DNA of 64,000 nt from an uncultured Eggerthellaceae bacterium (GCA_946618265.1 CAMOLA010000002.1:43881-107880); one strand, 5' to 3'; shown: positions 41,500 through 50,743, numbered from the stretch's first letter. Made by a program: numbers and translations. The notes: generated from the letters alone by a model not told the origin.

Positions 41500-43173
41500 G
41501 TGCACGCGCCTGTGATGAGAATAATAATTGCGGATTCGGTACTGGCCACAGTGGTGGTCGTTGCCATCGCGGTGTGGTTGAACGCATGGTTTTTCATGCC
41601 CGCCGAGGCGCATGCGGCTGAATCATCGCTGGAAACTGCTTCGGCCGCCTCACCGGTGACGGAAAAGACGTACAACATCGTCTTTAAGCTTAATGGAGGT
41701 TCCCAGAACAAGAATCAAGTACTCACCATACGGCAAGGCGCCACATTGAAGGTTGCGAGTCTTGCGAAACCCACGAAAGTGGGCTACAAGTTCATGGGCT
41801 GGTACAAGAACAAGAAGCTGACGAAGAGGGCGACGAGCCTTCATGGTGTATCTGCCAAAGGGAAGCGTACTGTATACGCGAAGTGGAAATTCTCTGCGTA
41901 TCGAATCGTCTACAAGCTCAACGGCGGCAAGCTGCCCGCATCTCATAAGAAGACCATCAAGAAGAACAAGACATACAAAGTGTCGAAGCTCAAAAAGCCT
42001 ACGAGAAACGGCTATCTGTTTAAAGGATGGTACTCGAACAAATCACTTACGAAGAAGGCCAAGATAATCAAGGGGAAATCAAGCGCCTCCAAACGCACGG
42101 TGTATGCGAAATGGAAAACGCGGTCTTATACGATATCGTACGACGCAAATGGCGGAACAATGCCATCGAAGTACGCTACGACGTACAAGACCTCGAAAGG
42201 GCTCTCGTCGCTACCCGTACCGACTCTTCCGGGATATGCGTTTATGGGCTGGTATTCAAATGCTAGTTTGACTAAGATAGTGCCTTCGCTGGCCAAAGGC
42301 ACTTATGGCAACAAGAAGCTGTACGCCAAATGGCGTGAGCGCGTGTTGGTTGCCCATAAGGGTTATCATGTGAGTGAACCCGAAAACTCGCTTGCCTCCT
42401 ATCGAGCAGCAGCGGAGAAGGGGTTCACGCGCGTTGAGACGGATGTTCGATTCACGTCCGATGATGTCGCTGTCCTTTCGCACAACGATGAAGTCACCCT
42501 CGTAAACGTTGAAGAAAAAGAAGATGAGATGGTTCCCGTCCTCGACGAAGAGGGAAATGAAACCGGCGAAACCGAGACGGTTACCGAGCGTGTCGAAGAA
42601 GAAACCCGTACGCCAACGGCTATTTCCAAGCTAACGCTCGAAGAACTGCAAAACTCGACGATAGCTGGTAAAACGCCTTCGGGTGACGATGGACGAAACT
42701 ACACGACGTTCGAGGAATTCATCGCCTTTTGTCGCGATGAGGGGCTTGTGCCCAATATCGAGTTGAAATCGGGAACCAACAGCCAGGTCCGATCACTTGT
42801 TGCCAAAGTAGACGAATACGGCATGAAGGACCGCGTTGTGTGGTCTTCCTTTCACAAGTTATTGCTCTACGAGGTGTTTGCCGTTCATCCAGACGTCGCG
42901 TTCCAGGTTCTCGATGACGAGGTTTCAAGCCGAACCTCAAAGATGAATGTGGCGAAGAACCTTAGAAGCAGGGGTGGCGATGCGATAATCTGCATAAGCA
43001 AGGACATGCCTTCTTCGAGCCGTTCAAATTACCTGAAGGCTTGCAAGGAGCTGGGAATGCCCCTCGGCATCTGGACATTTAGCAATGAGTCGGCCATATC
43101 GAGGTACAACAGTTTCTACTCGGTGTTTTCCGTTGACGGACTGGCCGGTGACGCTGTGCCCGATATCGTGTAA
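41500..43173 (+). CDS. Secreted glycerophosphodiester phosphodiesterase with InlB-type repeats
   Basis: This 557-aa exported protein has a signal segment (about residues 8-35, AEAHAAES cleavage area). Three Listeria/Bacteroides-type beta repeats follow (KLNGG...GYKFMGWY, KLNGG...GYLFKGWY, DANGG...GYAFMGWY; about 55-280). A GDPD catalytic domain begins at about 283: LVAHKGYHVSEPENSLASYR, VETDVRF, LSHNDEVTLV and NIELKSG. An acidic insert (about 345-375) interrupts the domain after HNDE. It could cleave glycerophosphodiesters or glycerol-phosphate polymer. GTG at 41500 has AAGGA 11 bases upstream; ATG at 41515 is possible. Confidence 0.85.
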   Translation: MHAPVMRIIIADSVLATVVVVAIAVWLNAWFFMPAEAHAAESSLETASAASPVTEKTYNIVFKLNGGSQNKNQVLTIRQGATLKVASLAKPTKVGYKFMGWYKNKKLTKRATSLHGVSAKGKRTVYAKWKFSAYRIVYKLNGGKLPASHKKTIKKNKTYKVSKLKKPTRNGYLFKGWYSNKSLTKKAKIIKGKSSASKRTVYAKWKTRSYTISYDANGGTMPSKYATTYKTSKGLSSLPVPTLPGYAFMGWYSNASLTKIVPSLAKGTYGNKKLYAKWRERVLVAHKGYHVSEPENSLASYRAAAEKGFTRVETDVRFTSDDVAVLSHNDEVTLVNVEEKEDEMVPVLDEEGNETGETETVTERVEEETRTPTAISKLTLEELQNSTIAGKTPSGDDGRNYTTFEEFIAFCRDEGLVPNIELKSGTNSQVRSLVAKVDEYGMKDRVVWSSFHKLLLYEVFAVHPDVAFQVLDDEVSSRTSKMNVAKNLRSRGGDAIICISKDMPSSSRSNYLKACKELGMPLGIWTFSNESAISRYNSFYSVFSVDGLAGDAVPDIV

Positions 43174-43240
43174 TAAGGACATGCGGGAAGAGATCAAGGT
43201 TGGCTTTTGGCTTCCGTTGATTAGGGTGCTGCTGCGTATG

Positions 43241-43296
43241 TGCAAAATGAGAAGCACGGCGTTCGTTAATGAAATCGCCGTGCTTCTCATTTTGCA
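43241..43296. terminator. Bidirectional terminator hairpin
   Basis: A perfect 21-bp inverted repeat (TGCAAAATGAGAAGCACGGCG and complement) with a 14-base loop. It lies between the convergent phosphodiesterase and beta-helix genes. The A- and T-rich outer ends give it terminator form on both strands. Confidence 0.85.
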
Positions 43297-43341
43297 TAGA
43301 TAATGGGCTCTTATCTAAACCTGATTTCGTTTCGACGTCGC

Positions 43342-44289
43342 TTATGCAGCTGTCAAGGTAGAAGGTATTTTCTTGTAGAACTTGTTCTTAGATGCCTTCA
43401 GCTTCTTGGCAGATTTCGTTTTCGACATCTTGGACTTATAGAACACGTTGTTCTTCACCTTGCAGCTCTTGGTCTCAGGTAGATTAACGGTATTGTATCG
43501 CGCGGCGATTTGGCAACCAGTGATTGAGATCTTGGTGCTGCGCTTCTTGCAGGCAGAGTTAGTGCCGATGCCGATGGGCATCTTCGGGACGATGATGTTG
43601 CAGTTCGTGATCTTAATGCTCTTGCAGGGCGTGCCGTCGAACGGCTTGCATTTTGGAGCAACTCGCTCGTTCAGCGCATTATCGAGCTGAATGGCCTCGT
43701 TTGTTTTGTCTTTTAGCGTATATACACCTGTGATGTCGAGGTTAGTCAGTTTTGCATTCTTGACGCCTACGAGCTCGATGAAGTGCGTTCCGTAGCAATT
43801 CCGCATTGCGAAATTTGTCAGGTTGATGTTCTTTGCGTGGCTGAACTTGATGATCGACCCCTTGGAATTGCTCTTATCGCATATGTACTCGCCTCCGTTG
43901 ATGGTGACGTTTGTCAGGTGCGAATAGCCCTTCTTTTTGGGATAGCGTTGGCCGCCGTAAAAGAAACCGCCAGAGCTCGAGCTCATAAAATGTGCACCGA
44001 CCGCGTTGATGGTAGTGTAATTCTGCATCTCAGTTCGGGGAACGACGTAGTTGCCAGGGGCGATGTTGATGACTGCCGGGTTTGCCTTCGTCCCTTTGGG
44101 GATAGGGGCCAGTTTGACATACGTCCAAGCTTCGCCTTCGTCTGGCGTGATGTAGACGTCGTTGCCTTTGACGATCCGTTCGGCGAACGCCGATTGCGGC
44201 AATGCGAGAATTGTCGCAATCGAAATGAGGATGCAGAGTGCGAACAGTCTCAGAATCCGCTTTTCAGAAAAGTCCATTGTTTCGTGCAT
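43342..44289 (-). CDS. Secreted right-handed beta-helix protein
   Basis: This 315-aa protein has a signal peptide (about residues 8-31, ending LPQSAFAE) and a parallel beta-helix domain. Repeating rungs include NVTINGGEYICDKSNSKGSI, NINLTNFAMRNCYGTHFIEL and AKLTNLDITGVYTL. It ends in a basic, Lys-rich tail (KTKSAKKLKASKNKFYKK) that could bind an anionic wall polymer. HFIELVGVKNAKLTNLDITG has a close counterpart in the beta-helix protein at 50.7-53.0 kb, so the two are paralogues. Such folds are common in polysaccharide lyases and epimerases; no catalytic triad can be assigned. The start follows GGAGG. Confidence 0.75.
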   Translation of the reverse strand: MHETMDFSEKRILRLFALCILISIATILALPQSAFAERIVKGNDVYITPDEGEAWTYVKLAPIPKGTKANPAVINIAPGNYVVPRTEMQNYTTINAVGAHFMSSSSGGFFYGGQRYPKKKGYSHLTNVTINGGEYICDKSNSKGSIIKFSHAKNINLTNFAMRNCYGTHFIELVGVKNAKLTNLDITGVYTLKDKTNEAIQLDNALNERVAPKCKPFDGTPCKSIKITNCNIIVPKMPIGIGTNSACKKRSTKISITGCQIAARYNTVNLPETKSCKVKNNVFYKSKMSKTKSAKKLKASKNKFYKKIPSTLTAA

Positions 44290-44318
44290 TATAGCCTCCT
44301 GTAAGCCCCCCAAGCGCA

Positions 44319-44324
44319 ATTGTA
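44319..44324 (-). promoter_or_regulatory. Probable -10 element for the beta-helix gene
   Basis: TACAAT on the minus strand, 29 bases before the ATG, with CTTGGT 16 bases further upstream as a weak -35 box. Confidence 0.35.
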
Positions 44325-44426
44325 ATACAAGAGCGAGTAGACCAAGTCGACTATTGCAGACAAACTGGCAGATACTTCCAGGCGTTGCGAGCAAGTGCAT
44401 CCTTTGGATAGGCTCTAGGGCGATTG

Positions 44427-45152
44427 CTATTGTTCTCTTTTGTTCTGATGTATCCTCTGAGCTGTGAGCAAATCATCGACCGAGTCCACTTCGGCCCATC
44501 CCTTGCCCGCGACGTCTCGGCAGAACAGCTGGAAGTCGTGGAACATGATCATCTGCACGAGGGCGTCCTCCAGGTACTGGTCGTGCATGCCCGCGTTGAT
44601 CATGTCGTCGACCTCCTGCTTCAGCAGCCTGCTCGACACGGGGTCGAGCTTCGTCATGCAGCAGTACTTGGCGTCGAAGGTCTCGAGCTTGCGCGACATC
44701 ACGAGGACCTCCCCGTCGCGCGTGACCGCGTTGTAGCTGCCGGGACGGACGTAGGAGCTGTCGACGAGCACGTAGGGGTAGTCGGTCGGCCTCGTCAGGT
44801 AGCCCTCGACGATCTCGTCCGAGAACACGGCGTCGCCGTGCACGATGGAGACGTTCTCGCGCTCGAGGTACGCCCGCGCGAACCACAGCGACGCTATCGA
44901 GTTGGTGACCTCGAAGAACGGGTTCATGACGAACTTGACGTTGGCGCCGTCGAGCTCGGCGCGTATCGCGTCGGCCTTGTATCCGACCACGACGACGATC
45001 TCGGCATCGCGGTCGAACCGCCTGATGCTGCGCACCATGCGCTGCAGGATCGTCGTCTCCTCGTCGAGCTTGTAGCTGGTCTTCGCGTACTTGAGCGTCA
45101 GCGGCTGGAGGTTCGCGCCCTTGCCCGCCGCGAGGATGATGTAGGTGTTCAT
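44427..45152 (-). CDS. LicC-like nucleotidyltransferase (sugar- or phosphocholine-type)
   Basis: This 241-aa NTP-transferase starts MNTYIILAAGKGANLQPLTL and has VVVVGYKADAIRAEL, MNPFFEVTNSIASLWFARAY, SIVHGDAVFSDEIV and VDSVDDLLTAQ. The form matches LicC-type CTP:phosphocholine cytidylyltransferases, which are built on the sugar-nucleotidyltransferase fold. It would turn the product of the LicA-like kinase into a CDP-activated donor for LicD. Its start overlaps the kinase stop (ATGA). It is the last gene of the 44.4-48.5 kb operon, whose GC content is higher than that of the polymer transferases on either side. Confidence 0.8.
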   Translation of the reverse strand: MNTYIILAAGKGANLQPLTLKYAKTSYKLDEETTILQRMVRSIRRFDRDAEIVVVVGYKADAIRAELDGANVKFVMNPFFEVTNSIASLWFARAYLERENVSIVHGDAVFSDEIVEGYLTRPTDYPYVLVDSSYVRPGSYNAVTRDGEVLVMSRKLETFDAKYCCMTKLDPVSSRLLKQEVDDMINAGMHDQYLEDALVQMIMFHDFQLFCRDVAGKGWAEVDSVDDLLTAQRIHQNKREQ

Positions 45153-46171
45153 CGTGCGTCCTCCGTTTCCGGGAAGTCGTTCATGTAGCCCAGGTCCTCG
45201 AGCTCGCAGGCCTCGGCGGCCGCGAGCGCCGCCCGGTACTCGCCGTCGTCGACCTCGACCCCGTACAGCGGCAGCGCGATGAGCGAGTAGTTCTTGGCGA
45301 AGTGGTACCACTGTTCCTTGTGGATGCCGACGAACTGGCCCTTGCTCTGCTTCAGCATCGTCCAGTGCATGAAGAACCAGCCCGTTATGGCGATGTAGGC
45401 CAGGAAGTGCCGGCGCTGCGCCTCGGTGGGCTTGCGGCGGAAGTACGTGAACAGGATGCGGTCGACCTCGGCGAGCGTGTGCTGGCCGCCGCAGACGTAG
45501 CTGCCGATGTCGAAGCCCGGGTCGCCGTAGCCGCCGTACTCCCAGTCGATCAGGTGGATTTCCTCGTCGTTTATGAGGAAGTTGACGTCGCGCGCGTCGC
45601 CGTGGATGTTGCACTTCCTGACGCCGTCGCCCTCGGCGAGCCCGGCCAGCCGGTAGACGCGCCCGCGCACCGCCTCGAAGTCGGGGAACCTGCCGTACCT
45701 CTCGGGCGCGATCTGGTCGCGGATGCCCTCCGCCTTCTTGATGACGTCGAAGTTCCAGCGCACGCGTGCCGGCGCCGCGTGGAGCCGGCGGAACAGCATC
45801 ATGGCGCGCACCATGTCGTTGAGGTTGCCGTAGTCGAAGTCGCGGTGCTCGACGAAGCGGCCGATCCTCCATCCCTCGTCGACGTCCATCGCGACCAGGG
45901 TCGTGTCGATGCCCGCCTCCTCGACGACCTTCTGCATGATGGTCTCGCGCCCGCGCTCCACGAGCGCCTCGGACCCGAGGCCGGGGTGCCGGTACACGTA
46001 CTTGCCGCCGTTGAGCCTGAACGACAGCACCACGTTGGTCATGCCGGCCTGCACGGGCACGAGCTCCTCGACGTCGCCTTCGTCGCAGCCGAACACGCGG
46101 CATATGTTGCCCGTGATGATCTCGCGACTCTCGTCGGTGAACAGCCCGCCCGTCGTCTGGATGTCAGCCAT
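45149..46171 (-). CDS. LicA-like choline/ethanolamine kinase family protein
   Basis: This 340-aa phosphotransferase of the APH/choline-kinase fold shows a glycine-poor nucleotide loop in VPVQAGMTNVVLSFRLNGGK and the invariant YVYRHPG. The catalytic loop is CNIHGDARDVNFLINDEE and the metal-binding aspartate lies in IHLIDWEYGGYGDPGFDIG. It would phosphorylate choline or another small amino-alcohol. AGGAAAGGCGG precedes the ATG at 46171. It forms a pair with the overlapping LicC-like gene and resembles the C-terminal half of the fused protein at 46.9-48.5 kb. Confidence 0.82.
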   Translation of the reverse strand: MADIQTTGGLFTDESREIITGNICRVFGCDEGDVEELVPVQAGMTNVVLSFRLNGGKYVYRHPGLGSEALVERGRETIMQKVVEEAGIDTTLVAMDVDEGWRIGRFVEHRDFDYGNLNDMVRAMMLFRRLHAAPARVRWNFDVIKKAEGIRDQIAPERYGRFPDFEAVRGRVYRLAGLAEGDGVRKCNIHGDARDVNFLINDEEIHLIDWEYGGYGDPGFDIGSYVCGGQHTLAEVDRILFTYFRRKPTEAQRRHFLAYIAITGWFFMHWTMLKQSKGQFVGIHKEQWYHFAKNYSLIALPLYGVEVDDGEYRAALAAAEACELEDLGYMNDFPETEDAR

Positions 46172-46198
46172 ATCGCCGCCTTTCCTCAATCGGTTTGA

Positions 46199-46918
46199 TC
46201 AGGTCGTCTGCCCGCGCTTCTCCTTGGCGAGCAGCCAGCCTTCGAACAACAGGAAGTCCTCGGGCTCGGTGAGCTTGATGTTCATGGTGGAGCTCTTCGA
46301 GAACCACACGCGCTCGCCCATTGCCAGCATGAGCGAGACCGTGTGCGGGTCGACCTCGTCGAGCAGGCCGCGGCGGCGCCCCTCCTCGTAGAGCCACAGG
46401 GCGTAGCCGTACCTGAGCGCCTGCGGGGCGTTGAGCACCATCACGTCGTCGCGGTCGAGCCAGGTGGTGGTGGAGCGCGGCTCGTCGCGGTGCGCCGTCA
46501 GGTACACCGAGCTCATCGCCGGGCTCGCGTTGCCGCGCTCGGAGCACACCCGTATCGCGTCGGATATGATCTCGTCGGACACCATGGGCGAGTCCCCGTA
46601 GTGTATGAGCACCTGGTCGTCGTCGGACACCTTCCCCCGCAGGTGTTCCAGCCCGTTGATGACGGAGCCCTGGAAGGTGTCGCCGCCCTCGCAGATCCAG
46701 CGGACCTTGTGGAAGCGGCCTTCCTCGACGATGGCCCGCATCGCGTCCATGTGGCTCGCGATGCACACGATCTCGATGGCCCCCACGTCGGCGTTGCGCT
46801 GGAACGCGTCGATCGTGTACCAGATCATCGGGTGGCCGAGGATCTCCACGAACTGCTTCGGCATCCCGAAGCCCGCGCGGCTGCCCACGCCTCCGGCAAG
46901 TATCATCGCCACGTTCAT
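46199..46918 (-). CDS. IspD/TarI-family cytidylyltransferase
   Basis: This 239-aa protein has MILAGGVGSRAGFGMPKQFV, the CTP-binding signature, plus IHYGDSPMVSDEIISDAI and NIKLTEPEDFLLFEGWL. It is in the IspD/TarI family but lacks the usual HDAxRP block (HYGDSPMV instead), so its substrate is probably neither MEP nor ribitol phosphate. Its start overlaps the stop of the upstream fusion gene by 4 bases. It probably makes a CDP-linked polyol or amino-alcohol used by the neighbouring transferases. Confidence 0.8.
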   Translation of the reverse strand: MNVAMILAGGVGSRAGFGMPKQFVEILGHPMIWYTIDAFQRNADVGAIEIVCIASHMDAMRAIVEEGRFHKVRWICEGGDTFQGSVINGLEHLRGKVSDDDQVLIHYGDSPMVSDEIISDAIRVCSERGNASPAMSSVYLTAHRDEPRSTTTWLDRDDVMVLNAPQALRYGYALWLYEEGRRRGLLDEVDPHTVSLMLAMGERVWFSKSSTMNIKLTEPEDFLLFEGWLLAKEKRGQTT

Positions 46919-48504
46919 TCGTCGCTCCCATCGATGTAGTCCCCGGGGTTCTCGTACATGTCGAGCGCGAGCGGCAGGTACTCGTTGAGCGCATGCCAGC
47001 TGGGCAGCATGAAGAAGCCGTCCTCCCCGAGCGTGTCCTTGAACAGGCTCCAGTTGAACCAGTACCACCCGCACAGCGCGTTCACGGCGTAGTCGTGGCG
47101 TCGCTGCTCGAACGTCGGCTCGCCGCCGACGAACAGGCGCAGCAGCTCGTCGTTCTTCGCGCGGGGCAGCCCGTCGCGGACGGTGAGCGTGGCGATGTCG
47201 TTGTAGGGGTCGTTCATGCCGGCGTACTCCCAGTCGATGAGGCAGTACCCCGACTCGCTGACTATCCAGTTCACGGCGTAGGTGTCGTTGTGGCAGAGCA
47301 CCTTGGGGACGCCGTCGAGCTCGCAGAAGTGCCAGAGGCGCTCGAGCTTGGCGCGCGTGGCCGCGTGCTTGCGGGCCAGGTCGCCCTTCTTGTTCGACGC
47401 GAGCCGCTGCAGGCGGTCGCCCTCGAACAGCAGGTTGACGTGATAGTCGCAGGCGGGCGCCTTGGCCTGGAACTCTTTGACCTGCGCGATGCCCGCGGCC
47501 ATGTGCTCGGGGTCGTCGTAGGAGAAATCGCAGGTCGCCTCGACGTAGTGCGAGAGCTTCCACCCGGCCTCGTCGATGGCGATCACGCTGCTGTCTATGC
47601 CGAGCTCCACGGCCGCCATCTGCGCCGCCACCTCTGCCTGGCGGTTCACCATGTTCAGCGAGCTCGCCCCCGGGTGGCGGTACACGTACTTGTGCCCGCG
47701 CACGTAGAAGGAGAACGAGACGTTGGTCAGCCCCTTGTTCAGCGGCTCCACCTCGCTGATGTCTCCCTTCCCGCAATCGAGCAGCCGGCAGATGTTCTCT
47801 ATGGCGGTGCGGCTCACGTTGTCGAGCACACTGGCGTCGATGCGGGCCAAATCGCCCAGGCTGTCGAACTCGCGGAACCCCTCCGGCGCGTCGACGGCGT
47901 AGAGGGGCAGCTCGTCGGCGTGGCGGCCCCAGAACTGCTCCCAGTGCAGCGACTTGATGCCGACGGTGCCGCGCTCCGAGTCGTAGAGCTCGAACATGCG
48001 GCCCGCTAACTCGGGCGTGAAGTAGGCGTAGCCCACGAGGCTCGCTCCCACGCCGACGCCGACGCGCAGGTTGCCGAGCCTGCCGTCGGGGGCTATCTCG
48101 ACCGTGAACTCCCCGCGGGTGTCGGCCGAGTGTCGGACGAGGCGCATGCTCCGTCCGGCTTCGAATCCCGCGAAGGGGTTCTCCGCGTACCAATGGTCGG
48201 CGCAGCACACGAGCGAGCCGCCCAGCCGGTCGCGCACGATGTCGAGGCTGGAAAGCGACATCTCGTCGTTGTAGCGCGTGCTGACCACGAGCTCGACGCC
48301 GAACAGGTCCTCGAGGTAGAAGAACTGCTCCTTCTCGTAGCCGATGACGACGGTTATGTCGTCGATTCCGGCCTCCTTGAGCTGGCGGATCTGCCGCTCG
48401 ATAAGCACTTCGCCGTTGAACGTGAACAGGCCCTTGGGCTTGTCGTAGAGCGGCGGGAAGAACTTGGACGATTTCCCTGCGGCAAGGATGACTGCCTTTG
48501 TCAT
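46915..48504 (-). CDS. LicC-LicA fusion: nucleotidyltransferase plus choline-kinase-like domain
   Basis: This 529-aa protein joins two enzymes. Residues 1 to about 235 are a LicC-like nucleotidyltransferase (MTKAVILAAGKSSKFFPPLY, ITVVIGYEKEQFFYLEDLF, SLVCCADHWYAENPF). Residues from about 245 are a LicA-like kinase (VEPLNKGLTNVSFSFYVRG, KYVYRHPGASS, catalytic VLCHNDTYAVNWIVSES near 402, CLIDWEYAGMNDPYND). One chain could phosphorylate an amino-alcohol and activate it with CTP. Both active sites look intact. The separate LicA and LicC proteins downstream repeat the same pair. No LicB-type choline importer is seen in the window. Confidence 0.85.
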   Translation of the reverse strand: MTKAVILAAGKSSKFFPPLYDKPKGLFTFNGEVLIERQIRQLKEAGIDDITVVIGYEKEQFFYLEDLFGVELVVSTRYNDEMSLSSLDIVRDRLGGSLVCCADHWYAENPFAGFEAGRSMRLVRHSADTRGEFTVEIAPDGRLGNLRVGVGVGASLVGYAYFTPELAGRMFELYDSERGTVGIKSLHWEQFWGRHADELPLYAVDAPEGFREFDSLGDLARIDASVLDNVSRTAIENICRLLDCGKGDISEVEPLNKGLTNVSFSFYVRGHKYVYRHPGASSLNMVNRQAEVAAQMAAVELGIDSSVIAIDEAGWKLSHYVEATCDFSYDDPEHMAAGIAQVKEFQAKAPACDYHVNLLFEGDRLQRLASNKKGDLARKHAATRAKLERLWHFCELDGVPKVLCHNDTYAVNWIVSESGYCLIDWEYAGMNDPYNDIATLTVRDGLPRAKNDELLRLFVGGEPTFEQRRHDYAVNALCGWYWFNWSLFKDTLGEDGFFMLPSWHALNEYLPLALDMYENPGDYIDGSDE

Positions 48505-48679
48505 GTTGCTCCGTTCTTTGAATTGTTGGACAAAATACTACCCGAAGAACGAATCGTAGTCACGTGGCAGGAACGGGCGTTTCCGCTAAACACGACGCAG
48601 GCGGCGTAGGCGGATTATGATTGGCGTGCGCGTTGCGTCAACCTGCCCTACGCGGCACGATGCGAGTTGAGTGCATCTT

Positions 48680-50338
48680 CTAGAAACCGCGGTAGATGAA
48701 CGAGGCTGCATCGTACGAAGGTCCGTATATTCCGAAAACCAAGACGATTGCGATGCCCAGCAGGTACACCGTCCAACGCACGGACAGCGGCATGGCGTCA
48801 AGCGCCAGCCGGAATTCGGCCCCCGTTTCCACGACGCTGGACCTGGACGCGTCCTCGCCGGCCACGATGCCCTTCTTCTTGCCCTTGGAAGCTTGTGCCT
48901 CGCGGCGTTCCTGGACGATGCTCACGAAAAGCCATATGAGGCACCCGAAGGCCAGGATGAGGTAATCCCAGCGCGTGAGGTCAATGGTTTCCATGATGGC
49001 TGCGAAATCCGCGCCGGCATTGAGCGTGAGCATCGATGCGAGCATCGTCAGGGCGACGGGGAAGGATTGGGCGCGCGGCAGGATGCGGCCGATGGCCACG
49101 ATGACGAACGTGCGTAGGATGCCGAACAGCTTCCAGCCCTTGCCTTCCGTGTTTATGCGGAGTTTGGACGCAGCTGCCTTCAGATAGGGCTCGAGCAGCA
49201 GCCCGCTGATGATTACTAGTGCGTTGTACAGGCCGTAGGCAACGTATTTGAAGTCAGCCCCGTGCCAGAGGCCGATGGTGACGAACGTCGCGAGTTGGGC
49301 GACGATGATGGGGAACAGCTTGCCGATGCGGTCGCCCAGAGCGCTTCGCAGATTCCGGCCCGCCTTGCCGAACGTCTTGGACAAGGATATGGGGAAGAAG
49401 ATGTAGTCGCGGCACCAGGAGCTCAAGCTGATGTGCCAGCGGCGCCAGAACTCCGAAAGGCTGCCCGAGAAGTAAGGACGGCGGAAGTTGCGGGCCATGT
49501 CGATTCCCATGCAGCGGGCTACGCCGCGGGCGATGTCGATGCCGCCGCTGAAGTCGCCGTAAATCTGGATCATGTAGAACACGAGCGCAAGCGCGATGGG
49601 CCATCCGGAGTAATCGCCGTAGTTGTCGAACACCTGGTTGACGAGGATCGCCGCCCGGTCTGCAATGACGAGCTTCTTGAAAAAGCCCCATAACATGAGC
49701 TGCGCACCGTGGGCGAGGTTGACGCATTCGAACTTGTGGCCTTCGTAGAGCTGATGGGCGAGGTGGTCGTACCGGGCGATCGGGCCTTGGACGATCTGCG
49801 GGAAGAACGACATGAACAGGGCGAATTTGAACAGGTTCTTGTCCGCCTCTATCTTGTCGCGGTACAGGTCGATGATGTAGGCGGCCGACTGGAAGGTGTA
49901 AAACGAGATGCCGAGCGGCAGCAGCACGATGCCGAGGTCGAAGCTGACCCCTGGGATCTGAAGCATCTCGAGGTAGACGCGGAAGTACTTGAGGATCGCG
50001 AGGACGCCGAAATCCAAGATGAGGATGAGCGCCACCAGCTTGCGCTTGCGCTTCTTGACGGCGTCTTTGTGCGCCTTCTTGTCTTCGCGTGTCAGCGATT
50101 CCTTGTTTTCAGCCAGATACGTCTTGCTCTTGGCGTTCTCGGCGCCGATGAAATGGCCGCCGATGAACGTCACCACGGTCGTGAGGACCAAAAACACGAG
50201 CGTCTGCGCGCTCGATATGAGATAGAACGCGTAACTTGCCAGCAAGAGCGCAACCCAGCGCGTCTTGCGGGGGAAGAGGTAATAGGCTAATACGACGAGC
50301 GCCGCGAATCCGAGAAAATCGAACGAGGTGAAGGCCAT
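48680..50338 (-). CDS. AlgI-type MBOAT O-acyltransferase with C-terminal FIYxxF motif
   Basis: This 552-aa polytopic membrane protein has MBOAT landmarks GPIARYDHLAHQL, EFWRRWHISLSSWCRDYIFF and IGLWHGADFKYVAYGLYNAL with the catalytic histidine. The protein ends SYDAASFIYRGF, matching the DltX tail motif. Compared with AlgI it has a long charged cytoplasmic loop near residues 70-105. It starts 6 bases after the stop of an acyl carrier protein gene, so the carrier is its likely donor, as DltC is for DltB. It would pass an acyl group across the membrane to a surface polymer. Confidence 0.9.
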   Translation of the reverse strand: MAFTSFDFLGFAALVVLAYYLFPRKTRWVALLLASYAFYLISSAQTLVFLVLTTVVTFIGGHFIGAENAKSKTYLAENKESLTREDKKAHKDAVKKRKRKLVALILILDFGVLAILKYFRVYLEMLQIPGVSFDLGIVLLPLGISFYTFQSAAYIIDLYRDKIEADKNLFKFALFMSFFPQIVQGPIARYDHLAHQLYEGHKFECVNLAHGAQLMLWGFFKKLVIADRAAILVNQVFDNYGDYSGWPIALALVFYMIQIYGDFSGGIDIARGVARCMGIDMARNFRRPYFSGSLSEFWRRWHISLSSWCRDYIFFPISLSKTFGKAGRNLRSALGDRIGKLFPIIVAQLATFVTIGLWHGADFKYVAYGLYNALVIISGLLLEPYLKAAASKLRINTEGKGWKLFGILRTFVIVAIGRILPRAQSFPVALTMLASMLTLNAGADFAAIMETIDLTRWDYLILAFGCLIWLFVSIVQERREAQASKGKKKGIVAGEDASRSSVVETGAEFRLALDAMPLSVRWTVYLLGIAIVLVFGIYGPSYDAASFIYRGF

Positions 50339-50344
50339 CGCGGG

Positions 50345-50572
50345 CTAGCTCTGAAGCTCTTCTATGAGCTTGACCATGGCGTCGACGGAATTGAAGTTCT
50401 CGGGAAGCAGGTCGTCGACGGAAATGTCGATATCGAATTCTTCGTTGAATTCGCCGACGATCGCCACGATGTCGAGCGACTCGAGGATGCCCTCGTCGAT
50501 GAGCACGGTTTCCGATTCGAAATCGACGTCTGGGCGGATTTCGCCAAGTATATCGAGTACGGTGTCCTTCAA
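50345..50572 (-). CDS. Acyl carrier protein paired with the MBOAT
   Basis: This 75-aa acidic carrier protein has the phosphopantetheine serine in DEGILESLDIVAIVGEF. The spacing and the ILESLD form resemble DltC-like and polyketide-type carriers more than fatty-acid ACP (usually DSLD). The neighbouring MBOAT gene starts 6 bases after its stop. No dedicated ligase is next to it, so the loading enzyme is unknown. Confidence 0.85.
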   Translation of the reverse strand: MKDTVLDILGEIRPDVDFESETVLIDEGILESLDIVAIVGEFNEEFDIDISVDDLLPENFNSVDAMVKLIEELQS

Positions 50573-50743
50573 GGCAGGCTCCTAGCGTTATGCAAGCGCG
50601 AAACAATGCAATTGATAATACAAAAGATATGCGTTCTAAACACATGATGGAGGCTTGTTCTCAAACAGTTCAAAATTAGTATAACCAAGTACAGTTCCGA
50701 GCGCCGTTTGACTCAGGTTGCTGCTTTTGGATAGTGGCACGAT

